A DNA stretch of 64,000 bases from Bradyrhizobium yuanmingense. GTDB taxonomy: Bacteria; Pseudomonadota; Alphaproteobacteria; Rhizobiales; Xanthobacteraceae. The notes under the pieces were generated by a model. It saw nothing but the letters and a program-made list of their open reading frames with translations, was not told the origin of the DNA and ran no database searches. Below, one piece after another: positions 9,862 to 18,754 of the stretch. The stretch covers positions 186,001 to 250,000 of the forward strand of contig NZ_FMAE01000010.1 of the NCBI RefSeq assembly GCF_900094575.1. The letters are read 5' to 3'. Both the position numbers and the translations under genes were made by a program. How positions within the stretch are numbered: the first letter of the stretch is position 1; each line of letters starts with the position of its first letter.

Positions 9862-10326
9862 TCACGACCTGAGCACGTGACGCGGCGAAGCGATGCGGCC
9901 CGCAAGTGTTGCCGACGCCATCTCAAAGCTGTCGGCGATACGACGCGCCTTGTCGATGAACAGTGCAGCCGCCGCCGGCGGGCAGACCTCGCGCGCGGTC
10001 TGCTCGAACAGGTCGAGCCAGCGATCGAAATGGCCGCCGGCCAGGCTGAGCGGCAGGTGTGCCCGCATCGGTGAGCCATGATAGCGGCCGCTCATCAGCA
10101 CGACCGACGACCAGAAATCCCTGAGCTTGGCGAGATGCTCGTCCCAATTCTGCACGACGCCGAAGACGGGCCCCAACAGCGCGTCCTCTCGCACGCGTCC
10201 GTAGAAGCGGGTGACGAGTTCTCCAATCATCTCCTCGGTGATCCCGGTTCGCTCGATCGCATCCTGGGTCAACAGGCTCCGGCGCGCGGCCGCAGCTTCC
10301 CGCTCGGCCTTCAGTCGATCCGACAT
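9862..10326 (-). CDS. Group III truncated haemoglobin
   Basis: Globin of 154 residues starting at MSDRLKAE (ATG 10326); in-frame starts further upstream lack family similarity. The typical group III pattern is present: TRFYGRVREDALLGPVFG, WDEHLAKLRDFWSSVVLMSGRYHGSPMRAHLPL and FDRWLDLF. The proximal haem His is the one in MRAHLPL. Proteins of this group bind oxygen or nitric oxide in the cytoplasm; the physiological role is poorly known. It stands alone on the minus strand between the Rieske gene and the acyl-CoA dehydrogenase gene. Confidence 0.9.
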   Translation of the reverse strand: MSDRLKAEREAAAARRSLLTQDAIERTGITEEMIGELVTRFYGRVREDALLGPVFGVVQNWDEHLAKLRDFWSSVVLMSGRYHGSPMRAHLPLSLAGGHFDRWLDLFEQTAREVCPPAAAALFIDKARRIADSFEMASATLAGRIASPRHVLRS

Positions 10327-10463
10327 GTCCTTTGCTATCCGTTCCGTTATCCCCGCAGGCCGCCCGTTCGACATTGTCGGGCCTATCGCACGCGGCGTCT
10401 TTGTCGCAGCGCAAATTGCGGGATCTGGCGGCGGACGCTGGGCGCCCGCCGCCAATGCCTTCG

Positions 10464-11315
10464 TCAGGCGGAATAAGTGTAGAAGCCCTGCCCGGTCTTG
10501 CGGCCGAGATGGCCGGCATCGACCATCTCTTTCAGCAGCGGCGCTGGCCGATATTTAGGATCGTTGAAGCCCTTGTAAAAGACCTCCATCACCGAAAGCA
10601 TGGTGTCGAGCCCGACGAGATCGGCAAGTGCGAGCGGCCCGATCGGATGGTTGCAGCCGAGCTTCATGCCCGCGTCGATCTCTTCCGCCGTCGCGATGCC
10701 CTCCTGGAGCGCGAAGATCGCCTCGTTGATCATCGGACACAGGATGCGGTTGACGGCGAAGCCCGGGCTGTTCTTGGCCGTGATCGCCACTTTGCCGACG
10801 CGCTTGGCGAAATCCAGCGCCTTGGCATGGGTGTCGTCCGAGGTCTGCAGGCCGCGGATGAGTTCGAGCAGCGCCATCACCGGCACCGGGTTGAAGAAGT
10901 GCATGCCGATGAAGCGGTCGGGACGGTCGGTCGCGGCGGCGAGCTTGGTGATTGAGATCGAGGAGGTGTTGGTCGCGACCAGCGTGCGCGGCGACAGGGT
11001 GGCGCAGAGATCCTTCAGGATCTTGACCTTGAGCTCCTCGTTCTCGGTCGCGGCCTCGATGACGAGGTCGCAATCCGACAGCTTCGCCCGGTCCGTGGTG
11101 CCGGTGATGCGCTTGAGCGTCGCCTCGCGGTCGGCCGCCGACATCTTCTCTTTTTTGACCAGCCGCTCGAGGCTTCCGCCGACGGTCGAAAGGCCGCGGT
11201 TCACCGCCGCATCGGAAATATCGACCATTACGACCGAGAGGCCGGCGGCCGCGCAGACCTGCGCGATGCCGTTACCCATGGTCCCTGCCCCGATGATGCC
11301 AACGGTCTGGATCAT
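10464..11315 (-). CDS. hbd: 3-hydroxybutyryl-CoA dehydrogenase
   Basis: NAD(P)-dependent 3-hydroxyacyl-CoA dehydrogenase of 283 residues. ATG 11315 gives the family-standard start MIQTVGIIGAGTMGNGIAQ with the Rossmann GAGTMG; a 27-residue extension upstream is rejected. GAAGGAT lies upstream of the ATG. The catalytic region IGMHFFNPVPVMALLELI with its His, the PGFAVNRI motif and the C-terminal LADLVGLDTML domain are intact. The stand-alone short form fits 3-hydroxybutyryl-CoA dehydrogenase (poly-hydroxybutyrate or butanoate metabolism) and not a beta-oxidation fusion. No partner genes are adjacent. Confidence 0.94.
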   Translation of the reverse strand: MIQTVGIIGAGTMGNGIAQVCAAAGLSVVMVDISDAAVNRGLSTVGGSLERLVKKEKMSAADREATLKRITGTTDRAKLSDCDLVIEAATENEELKVKILKDLCATLSPRTLVATNTSSISITKLAAATDRPDRFIGMHFFNPVPVMALLELIRGLQTSDDTHAKALDFAKRVGKVAITAKNSPGFAVNRILCPMINEAIFALQEGIATAEEIDAGMKLGCNHPIGPLALADLVGLDTMLSVMEVFYKGFNDPKYRPAPLLKEMVDAGHLGRKTGQGFYTYSA

Positions 11316-11631
11316 TGCGTCACATCCTTCATCCTTGCGGGCGCGCCAGTCGCAGCCCGGCTCCATTGTTCCTGCATTAGGGTCTAGCACCGCCATTGGG
11401 CCGGCGCGACCCGATCCTGTTCCTTAGCGCATCCGAGGCCGGAAGAAAGCCGCCCGCGGGGCCGCCAGGCGCCTCGATTGTCGGTCCCTGGCCGCGTCTA
11501 TCGATCATCCTGAGCCCTTCTCCAACGGCTCCGGCGGGGTTGCCCACCCCCTGGCCCCTTGATTATGGCAGCGGCAGCAGCGAGAAGGGCGGCGCGGGGC
11601 TACCGCGGAACAGGGGCTTGCCCGAGACCGG
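11316..11631. other. Divergent intergenic region upstream of hbd and tupB
   Basis: About 315 bases, GC-rich, holding no gene I can support. It must contain the promoters of the leftward dehydrogenase and the rightward tungstate permease. No clear regulator box was recognised. Confidence 0.4.
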
Positions 11632-12330
11632 ATGAACGATTTCGCACGATCTATCGGTGCCGCCTTTGCGCTGATCGGCGACGCCGACACCGAGCTATTG
11701 GGCATCGTCGCCCTGTCGTTGCGGGTCAGCCTGACCGCCAGCATCCTGGCGCTCCTGATCGGCGCCCCCTTTGGAGCCCTGCTTGCGATCACCCGCTTCC
11801 GGGGACGCCAAATCATCATCATTCTGACCAATGCCCTGCTCGGGCTTCCGCCGGTCGTGGTCGGGCTCGCGCTCTATCTCTTGCTGTCGCGGTCCGGCCC
11901 GTTCGGGGCGGCGGGCTTGTTGTTCACGCCGGCCGCCATGGTGATCGCGCAGACGCTGCTGGCGACGCCGATCGTGGTGGCGCTGGTGCACCGGCCGGCA
12001 AGCCTGTTGTGGGCGGAGTATGGCGACCTGGCGCGGATCGACGGGCTGTCGGCCCTGCGCAGCATGGCCCTGCTGTTCGCGCTCGGCCGGACCTCGTTGC
12101 TGACGGCCTTTCTCGCCGCGTTCGGACGTGCCATCGCAGAAGTCGGTGCCATCATCATCGTCGGTGGCAACATCCGTGGCTTCACCCGCACGATGACGAC
12201 GGCGATCGCGCTGGAAACCAGCAAAGGCGAGCTGCCGCTGGCGCTCGGACTCGGGCTGATCCTGCTCGCTCTCAGCGTCGCGGTCTCGACCGTCGCCTTC
12301 GTCCTAGTTGGGCGCGTTGGGGAAAAATAG
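11632..12330 (+). CDS. tupB: Tungstate ABC transporter permease TupB-like
   Basis: Inner-membrane permease of 232 residues with about five to six hydrophobic segments. The characteristic cytoplasmic loop is present: EVGAIIIVGGNIRGFTRTM followed by TTAIALETSKGELPLAL, strongly typical of TupB-type tungstate permeases. The binding-protein gene tupA lies downstream but on the opposite strand, and the last 27 bases of the two genes overlap. No TupC-type ATPase is encoded in the window, so the ATPase must be elsewhere or borrowed. Confidence 0.9.
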   Translation: MNDFARSIGAAFALIGDADTELLGIVALSLRVSLTASILALLIGAPFGALLAITRFRGRQIIIILTNALLGLPPVVVGLALYLLLSRSGPFGAAGLLFTPAAMVIAQTLLATPIVVALVHRPASLLWAEYGDLARIDGLSALRSMALLFALGRTSLLTAFLAAFGRAIAEVGAIIIVGGNIRGFTRTMTTAIALETSKGELPLALGLGLILLALSVAVSTVAFVLVGRVGEK

Positions 12331-13113
12331 CTGCTCGCCGCCGACCTTGTACCCGGCGATCGCCTGCTGCCCTTGCGGCGAAACCAGCCAGTCGACGAAG
12401 GCCTGTCCCTCCTTTGCCTTCACGTTCGGATGCTTTGCAGGATTGACCAGCATGACGCCGTACTGGTTGAAGAGCCGCTTGTCACCCTCGGTCAGGATGG
12501 CGAGTTCGCCACGGTTCTTGAACGACAGCCAGGTGCCGCGGTCCGACAGGAGGTAGGCATTCGACGACGAGGCCATGTTCAGCGCCGGACCCATGCCCTG
12601 GCCGATCTCCCGGTACCAAATGTCCTTGCCGGCACTGAGGTCGACGCCAGCCTCCTTCCATAGTCTCAGCTCGGCCGCATGCGTGCCGGACTTGTCGCCG
12701 CGCGAGATGAACGGCGCCTTCTGCGTCGCGATCTTGCGCAGCGCATCGACCACGTCCTTGCTGCCCGAGATCTGCGCCGGATCGCTCTTGGGGCCGATGA
12801 TGACGAAGTCGTTGTACATGACGTCGAAGCGCTTCACGCCCTGCCCTTCGGACATGAACTTGTCTTCGGCCGCCCGGTCGTGAACGAACACGACGTCGGC
12901 ATCGCCACGCCGCCCGATGTCCAGCGCCTGGCCGGTGCCGACGGCGACGACCTTCACGCCGATGCCTTCGGCCTTCGCGAACAGCGGCAGCAGATGACCG
13001 AACAGCCCCGACTGTTCCGTCGAGGTGGTTGAAGCCACGGTGATGGTGCGATCCTGTGCGGATGCGATTGTGGACCAGAGCAGGACCGCTCCGATGGTGA
13101 CAAGCTTCCTCAT
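12304..13113 (-). CDS. tupA: Tungstate ABC transporter substrate-binding protein TupA-like
   Basis: Periplasmic oxyanion-binding protein of 269 residues from ATG 13113 (MRKLVTIG), with a signal peptide ending SAQA-like (ASAQ). The family motif VASTTSTEQSGLFGHLLP follows the signal. VGTGQALDIGRRGDADVVF, FISRGDKSGTH and ELRLWKEAG are typical of TupA. An in-frame start 7 codons earlier is possible. It supplies tungstate or molybdate, relevant to the two molybdenum enzymes in this window. It is convergent with and overlaps tupB, unlike the usual tupABC operon order. Confidence 0.9.
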   Translation of the reverse strand: MRKLVTIGAVLLWSTIASAQDRTITVASTTSTEQSGLFGHLLPLFAKAEGIGVKVVAVGTGQALDIGRRGDADVVFVHDRAAEDKFMSEGQGVKRFDVMYNDFVIIGPKSDPAQISGSKDVVDALRKIATQKAPFISRGDKSGTHAAELRLWKEAGVDLSAGKDIWYREIGQGMGPALNMASSSNAYLLSDRGTWLSFKNRGELAILTEGDKRLFNQYGVMLVNPAKHPNVKAKEGQAFVDWLVSPQGQQAIAGYKVGGEQLFFPNAPN

Positions 13114-13282
13114 GCGACGTCCCGGGCTGGGCAATGACGGTTCTGAATAGCGGCTCGCGAGGATGGCGGGAGCCCCAAGCTTCGGATCGCAACGAGAGTT
13201 GATGCGGGCGGTGCACCTCGTCTGACAGAAAAAACGCGCCGGCGCGGGCTAGGCACGCCTGCAAAACAAGAAGTGAAAAAAC

Positions 13283-13309
13283 AACCCCATGCACAGTAGC
13301 GATGGGGTT
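13283..13309 (-). terminator. Hairpin with T-tract in the tupA leader (possible attenuator)
   Basis: AACCCCAT at 13283-13290 pairs with ATGGGGTT at 13302-13309. Read leftward, the stem is followed by GTTTTTTC, so it has the form of an intrinsic terminator for minus-strand transcripts. It lies about 170 bases upstream of the tupA start. It could end transcription entering from the right, or act as a leader terminator for tupA; sequence alone does not decide. Confidence 0.5.
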
Positions 13310-13347
13310 GAAACGCCTGAGCATTTTCGGTATTACCGAAGGCACGC

Positions 13348-14706
13348 TTGCGGCGTCGGGCAAAACAGGGGTATTATTGCATCATCGGCTGCTGTGCGGG
13401 TTGCGTAACTCGGGCGGATGCGCGCTGGATGCGTGGATGTTCTGCAATTGGTCCTGCCTACGTTGACACGGATGTGACGGCCGGGGCAGGTTTTCACATT
13501 GCTGGCGAATCAGCGATTGCCTCACGCCGAGTACCTCTTGGACAACTCCCAGTGCTTTCGAGACTGATATCGTTGCTGCGCCGCATCCCTGCGGTGAACT
13601 GGGCGTTTTCCCGACTCCGGCCTATGCCGCACAGCGGCAACATTGAGGTCGCGCCGACCGTCACGGACGCTGCGCCCGCCATCATCGAAGACGTCGCGGT
13701 CCCGGCTCAAGCTCCAAGCGCCGAGATCAGCACCGCCCCGGTGCGCGACGACGCTGCCCCCGCCACCCAGGCTCTGGTCGCGGAGAACGATGCGGCTGTG
13801 TCTGTCGTCGCGGAGAATCCGTCCGACGAAATCCGTATCAGCGGGGACTCCTCTCCGGAGACCGTGACGGAAATCGAGGCGCCCGCGACGCCGCCAGTCT
13901 CCGAGGAGGTGCTGACTGCATCGGTCGGTGCGGAGAGTGGGCCAGTTGCAGCCTCTGATCTCGCCATCGTTGACGACGATGCATCGCCTGCTGAGATTCC
14001 TGCAGAGATCGACTCCGCCGTCATAGAGGAGGTTGTGATTTCGTCAGCGGACGTCACGACCGCCTTGACTGATGTCCCTGATGTCATCATCGAGGCAGCC
14101 TCCTCGCCCGACGTTTCCGCCGCCGTCGATCCGGTCGCTGTCGAAGAAGTCGAGCTTCTCCGCGCCGAGGCCGATAGCGTCACGACTGATGCCTCTGAAG
14201 CCAGCGCCGACAGCGAACCGGCGCCCGTTGTCGAAAGCCCGCAAGTCCCTACAAACGATGTTCCGCTCGCTGCGGCAACTAACGACTCATTGAGCGGCGT
14301 CACCGCCATCGAGCCGGTTCAGCCTCTCGCGTCTCCCCCTTCCGAGCTCCGCCGCGTACCGAAAGTTCGCGCGAGAGCCGCAGAGCCCGCCGACCGCGCG
14401 GCGCTGATCCGGCAGCGCTGGGCGGAGAGCGGAATCAGGATGTGGAATCCGCGGCTGCACGGCACCGGCGAAGCCGCGCTGAACATCCAGGGAAGCATCG
14501 GGCTGCTGCCCCCGGCACCCGGCGAGACAATGCCGCGCTACGACAAGCTGGAATTCAGGATGCTCGGCGGACAGATCGTCTGTGAGGGCGTGATCGTCGA
14601 GGCACCGGTTCAGGCGAGCCATCGGAGCTTCACGCAGCTTGCCGAGCCGCGGACCAGCGAGCGCGTCCGCGAACCGGCGCGCGAGCGCCAGGCCGTCCTC
14701 GCCTGA
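13348..14706 (+). CDS. Acidic low-complexity hypothetical protein with conserved-looking C-terminal segment
   Basis: Frame of up to 452 residues; the true start is uncertain because the first ~65 residues look unstructured and no good ribosome site is seen. Residues about 95-345 are a long low-complexity region rich in Ala, Val, Glu, Asp, Ser and Thr with loose repeats such as AVIEEVVISSADV and AVEEVELLRAEAD, probably disordered. The C-terminal ~100 residues are different: basic, then RQRWAESGIRMWNPRLHG, ALNIQGSIGLLPPAPGETMPRYDKLEF and QIVCEGVIVEAP, which look folded. I do not recognise the family. Codon use and GC resemble the neighbours. Confidence 0.65.
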   Translation: MRRRAKQGYYCIIGCCAGCVTRADARWMRGCSAIGPAYVDTDVTAGAGFHIAGESAIASRRVPLGQLPVLSRLISLLRRIPAVNWAFSRLRPMPHSGNIEVAPTVTDAAPAIIEDVAVPAQAPSAEISTAPVRDDAAPATQALVAENDAAVSVVAENPSDEIRISGDSSPETVTEIEAPATPPVSEEVLTASVGAESGPVAASDLAIVDDDASPAEIPAEIDSAVIEEVVISSADVTTALTDVPDVIIEAASSPDVSAAVDPVAVEEVELLRAEADSVTTDASEASADSEPAPVVESPQVPTNDVPLAAATNDSLSGVTAIEPVQPLASPPSELRRVPKVRARAAEPADRAALIRQRWAESGIRMWNPRLHGTGEAALNIQGSIGLLPPAPGETMPRYDKLEFRMLGGQIVCEGVIVEAPVQASHRSFTQLAEPRTSERVREPARERQAVLA

Positions 14707-14974
14707 TCCGACCGTGGCCATGTGCTAGGCTGATGTCGCGCATGGGCGATAGCAGGCGGTAGCTGCAGCGATTTCGGGCGACCTGTGCCTGAGACGTGCG
14801 CACGCTGCGGCCGGATATCCTTAACGGGACCTCACCAATGCACGCGATCGGAAAATCGTAAGGCAGCGCGCAACCAGTGCTGGCCTGCCCGGGCCAGAAT
14901 TGATCTAACGGCCCCTTTACCCCTGCCGTGCAAGATTGCCCACGTTTTTCAGGGGATCTGGGGCTCGTATTGCA

Positions 14975-16984
14975 ATGCCTATTGCCGATTTGAAATCTCA
15001 TCTTGCCGCCGCGATGCGATTGTTTCGCGTTCCCGCCGACAATCCGGACCTGACGCGGGCGCAGTTCGACGCCTTCTCCAAGCAGATCCCGCTGCTCTAC
15101 TTCATCCTCATCAGCAACACGATTGCGGTCGCCTACACCTATGTGAACGTGGCGCCGGACTGGCTGACGATGATCGTGCCGGCCGTGCTGACGGTGCTCG
15201 CGGGCTTGCGGACCTTCTGGTGGCTACGCCAGCGCCGGCTGGTGCGCAGCGATGCCGACATCCTGCGCAATCTGCGCGCCACCAACTGGCTGACCCTGCC
15301 GATCGGTGCCGGCTTCACCGCCTGGTCCTTCGCGCTCTACCCCTACGGCGATCCCTTCGCCAAGAGCCAGGTCGCGTTCTACATGGCGGTCACCGTGATC
15401 GGCTGCATCTTCTCGCTGATGCATCTGCGCTCGGCGGCGCTGATCGTGACGCTGATCGTCGACGTGCCCTATGTGCTGTTCTTCTTTGCCACGGGCGAGC
15501 CGACGCTGAAGGCGATCGCGGTCAACAACCTCCTGGTTTCCGCCGCGATGGTGACGGTGCTGTTCATCTACTACCGTGACTTCGCCGATCTCGTCGCCAG
15601 CCGCAAGTCGCTGCTCGCGCAACAGGCGGCGACGCAGGCGCTCTCTGACGAGAACTTCCGCCTTGCCAATCTCGATTCACTCACCGAGCTGCCGAACCGC
15701 CGCCGCTTCTTCGCCGAGCTGTCGAGCGCCTTCACCGATGCCGAACGCAGGAAAGTTCGGATCGCGGTCGGCATCATCGATCTCGACGGTTTCAAGCCGA
15801 TCAACGACAATTACGGCCATTCGGTCGGAGACCGCGTCCTGATCGAGGCCGGCCGGCGCATCCGCGAGGTCTGCGAGGGCTTTGGTCCGCAGCGGGTCGA
15901 ATTCGCCCGATTAGGCGGCGACGAGTTTGGCCTTGTCGTTTGCGGCGACCCCGACGATGCGGACCTGCTGCGGCTGGGCCAGCGCATTGGCGACCAGGTC
16001 AGGCTTCCCTACCAGCTCGACACCGCCCATACCGGGCTGTCCTGCTCGATCGGCTTTGCCTCGTTTCCCCAATCGGCAACGACCGCGGAAGCACTCTATG
16101 AGTGCGCCGACTATTCACTTTATCACGCCAAGCGCCATCTGCGCGGCCGCACCGTGATCTTCTCGAGCGAGCTCGAGGCCGAGATCCGCAGTCGCGGAGT
16201 CATCGAGAATCTGCTGCGCACCGCCGATTTCAGCACCGAGATGGACCTGGTGTTCCAGCCGATCGTCGATGCCATGAGCGAGCACACCGCCGGATTCGAG
16301 GTCCTGGCGCGCTGGCGCAGCGCCCGCCTCGGCCTGGTCTCCCCGGCCGATTTCATTCCGGCCGCCGAGCGCATCGGACTGATCCGGCCGCTGACGCAGG
16401 CGCTGCTGGTGCGCGCGCTCGCCATCGCCAGGACATGGCCCGATCACATCCGCCTGTCGTTCAATCTCTCAGCCCACGATGTCTGTGCGGCGGAGGGCAT
16501 CCTGCCGCTGATCTCGATCATCGAGAAGAGCGGGCTGCCGCCGCGCCGGATCGATTTCGAGATCACCGAGACCGCCGTCACCTTCGACTTCGTCCGCGCA
16601 CAGCAATCGATCGCAACGCTGAAGGCAATGGGCTGCGGCATTTCGCTGGACGATTTCGGCACCGGCTATTCGTCGCTGAGCCACGTGCACCGGCTGCCGC
16701 TCGACAAGATCAAGGTCGACCGCAGCTTCGTTTCCGACATCAACGAGAATCCCGTCAGCCACAAGATCATCAAATCGCTCACCGGTCTCTGCGACGACAT
16801 GGAGATCGCCTGCGTCGTCGAGGGCGTCGAGACGCGTGCTCAGCTCGACACCCTGCGCCGCCTGGGATGCGACTTCATCCAGGGTTACTATTTCGCCAAG
16901 CCGATGCCTGCCGATGCGATTGGCGACCATCTTGCGAAGGAGAGCCGGCGCCTCGACGGCACCGGGGCCAGGGTCGTGGCCTAA
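14975..16984 (+). CDS. Membrane GGDEF/EAL cyclic-di-GMP signalling protein
   Basis: Protein of 669 residues from ATG 14975 (MPIADLKSHL). About six hydrophobic segments in the first 210 residues form a membrane sensor part. A GGDEF domain follows with an intact LGGDEFG at residue 314. The EAL domain has FEVLARW at residue 442 (EVL in place of EAL, common in active phosphodiesterases) and FEITET. DDFGTGYSSL and KVDRSF are also present. The protein may therefore both make and degrade cyclic-di-GMP. It stands alone; a repeat element follows at its stop codon. Confidence 0.93.
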   Translation: MPIADLKSHLAAAMRLFRVPADNPDLTRAQFDAFSKQIPLLYFILISNTIAVAYTYVNVAPDWLTMIVPAVLTVLAGLRTFWWLRQRRLVRSDADILRNLRATNWLTLPIGAGFTAWSFALYPYGDPFAKSQVAFYMAVTVIGCIFSLMHLRSAALIVTLIVDVPYVLFFFATGEPTLKAIAVNNLLVSAAMVTVLFIYYRDFADLVASRKSLLAQQAATQALSDENFRLANLDSLTELPNRRRFFAELSSAFTDAERRKVRIAVGIIDLDGFKPINDNYGHSVGDRVLIEAGRRIREVCEGFGPQRVEFARLGGDEFGLVVCGDPDDADLLRLGQRIGDQVRLPYQLDTAHTGLSCSIGFASFPQSATTAEALYECADYSLYHAKRHLRGRTVIFSSELEAEIRSRGVIENLLRTADFSTEMDLVFQPIVDAMSEHTAGFEVLARWRSARLGLVSPADFIPAAERIGLIRPLTQALLVRALAIARTWPDHIRLSFNLSAHDVCAAEGILPLISIIEKSGLPPRRIDFEITETAVTFDFVRAQQSIATLKAMGCGISLDDFGTGYSSLSHVHRLPLDKIKVDRSFVSDINENPVSHKIIKSLTGLCDDMEIACVVEGVETRAQLDTLRRLGCDFIQGYYFAKPMPADAIGDHLAKESRRLDGTGARVVA

Positions 16985-17069
16985 AGCGCGATGCGCGCTT
17001 TAGGTTATTGTTTGAGCATAATCTTTTCGGAAAACCGCTACGCACTTTTCCGGATCATGCTCTAAAGCC
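16980..17069. repeat. Palindromic intergenic repeat of Bradyrhizobium type
   Basis: Two nested inverted repeats. CCTAAAGCGCG at 16980-16990 pairs with CGCGCTTTAGG at 16994-17004. GAGCAT at 17014-17019 pairs with ATGCTC at 17056-17061 around CTTTTCGGAAAACCG...CTTTTCCGGAT. The TTAG and CTAA ends can also pair over the whole element. I recognise this GAGCAT-ATC-TTTTCGGAAAA...TTTTCCGGATCATGCTC pattern as a frequent intergenic element in Bradyrhizobiaceae genomes. The stop codon of the GGDEF/EAL gene lies in the first stem. It sits between convergent genes and may serve as a terminator. Confidence 0.7.
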
Positions 17070-17073
17070 TCGT

Positions 17074-18744
17074 CTACTCCGCCAGGCTCGGCAGATCGAG
17101 CCCCTTGTCACGAGCGCACTCGATCGCGATGTCGTAGCCTGCATCGGCGTGGCGCATGACGCCGGTGGCGGGATCGTTCCACAGCACGCGCTCGATCCGC
17201 TTCGCAGCCTCGGGCGTGCCGTCGGCGACGATCACCATGCCCGCGTGCTGCGAGTAACCAATGCCGACGCCGCCGCCATGGTGCAGCGACACCCAGGTCG
17301 CACCGCTGGCGCAATTGAGCAGCGCGTTGAGCAGGGGCCAGTCGGAGACGGCGTCCGATCCATCCTTCATCGCCTCGGTCTCGCGATTGGGGCTCGCCAC
17401 CGAGCCACTATCGAGATGGTCGCGGCCGATCACGATCGGCGCTTTTAGCTCGCCACGCGCCACCATCTCGTTGAAGGCAAGACCGAGGCGATGGCGATCG
17501 CCGAGGCCGACCCAGCAGATGCGTGCCGGCAGGCCCTGGAATTTGATGCGCGCCTTTGCCATGTCGAGCCAATTGTGCAGATGCTTGTCGTCAGGCATCA
17601 GCTCCTTGACCTTGGCATCGGTCTTGAAGATGTCCTCGGGATCGCCCGACAGCGCGGCCCATCGGAACGGACCAATACCGCGGCAGAACAGGGGACGGAT
17701 ATAGGCGGGCACGAAGCCGGGGAAATCGAACGCGTTCTTCAGGCCCATGTCCTGCGCCATCTGGCGGATGTTGTTGCCGTAGTCGAGCGTCGGAATGCCC
17801 TGGGCGTGGAAATCCAGCATGGCCTGGACATGCGCGACCATCGACGTCTTCGAGGCACGCTCCACTGCCTTCGGATCGGACGCGCGCTTGGCTTCCCATT
17901 CGGCAAGCGTCCAGCCCTTCGGCAAGTAGCCGTTGATGGGATCGTGCGCGCTGGTCTGGTCGGTGACGATGTCGGGCTTGACGCCGCGGCGCACCAGCTC
18001 AGGGAAGATCTCCGCGGCGTTGCCGAGCAGGCCGACCGAGACCGCCTTGTTCGTCTTCGCAGCGTCCGCCATGATCGCGAGCGCTTCATCAAGCGTTGCG
18101 GCCTGCCGGTCGAGATAACCGGTCCGCAGGCGCATCTCGATGCGGCTCGGCTGGCATTCGACCGCAAGCATCGAAGCGCCGGCCATGGTCGCCGCCAGCG
18201 GCTGCGCGCCGCCCATGCCTCCCAAGCCGGCCGTGAGAATCCATTTACCGGCGAGGCTGCCGCCGTAATGACGCCGACCGACCTCGACGAAGGTTTCATA
18301 GGTGCCCTGCACGATGCCCTGGCTGCCGATATAGATCCAGGAGCCGGCCGTCATCTGGCCGTACATCATCAGGCCTTGGCGATCGAGCTCGTTGAAATGA
18401 TCGAGCGTCGCCCAATGCGGCACGATGTTGGAATTCGCGATCAGCACGCGCGGTGCATCGGCATGGGTGCGGAACACGCCGACCGGCTTGCCGGACTGCA
18501 CCAGCAGCGTCTGGTCGGCTTCGAGCTTGCGCAAGGCCGCAACGATCCGGTCAAAACTCTCCCAGTCGCGCGCGGCGCGGCCGATGCCGCCATAGACGAC
18601 GAGCTCGCTCGGGCGTTCCGCGACGTCAGGGTCGAGATTGTTCATCAGCATGCGCAGCGGCGCTTCCGTGAGCCAGCTCTTGGCGCTGATGTCGCTGCCG
18701 CGGGGAGCGCGGATGGTACGGTCATTGTCCAGACGGCGGTTCAT
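17074..18744 (-). CDS. hutU: Urocanate hydratase
   Basis: Second step of histidine degradation: converts urocanate to 4-imidazolone-5-propionate using bound NAD. The protein has 556 residues from ATG 18744 (MNRRLDND), the standard family length; a 24-residue upstream extension is rejected. Family signatures include YGQMTAGSWIYIGSQG, the NAD-site region GLGGMGGAQPLAATMAG, and FCRGIGPFRWAALSGDPEDI near the active-site Cys. It ends the leftward hutI-hutH-hutU operon, 10 bases after hutH. Confidence 0.98.
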   Translation of the reverse strand: MNRRLDNDRTIRAPRGSDISAKSWLTEAPLRMLMNNLDPDVAERPSELVVYGGIGRAARDWESFDRIVAALRKLEADQTLLVQSGKPVGVFRTHADAPRVLIANSNIVPHWATLDHFNELDRQGLMMYGQMTAGSWIYIGSQGIVQGTYETFVEVGRRHYGGSLAGKWILTAGLGGMGGAQPLAATMAGASMLAVECQPSRIEMRLRTGYLDRQAATLDEALAIMADAAKTNKAVSVGLLGNAAEIFPELVRRGVKPDIVTDQTSAHDPINGYLPKGWTLAEWEAKRASDPKAVERASKTSMVAHVQAMLDFHAQGIPTLDYGNNIRQMAQDMGLKNAFDFPGFVPAYIRPLFCRGIGPFRWAALSGDPEDIFKTDAKVKELMPDDKHLHNWLDMAKARIKFQGLPARICWVGLGDRHRLGLAFNEMVARGELKAPIVIGRDHLDSGSVASPNRETEAMKDGSDAVSDWPLLNALLNCASGATWVSLHHGGGVGIGYSQHAGMVIVADGTPEAAKRIERVLWNDPATGVMRHADAGYDIAIECARDKGLDLPSLAE

Positions 18745-18754
18745 GCGGGCCTCT

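Noticed and set aside
13114..13347. Molybdenum-cofactor riboswitch upstream of tupA
   Set aside because: Only one simple hairpin with a T-tract is visible; the multi-stem consensus could not be recognised by eye.
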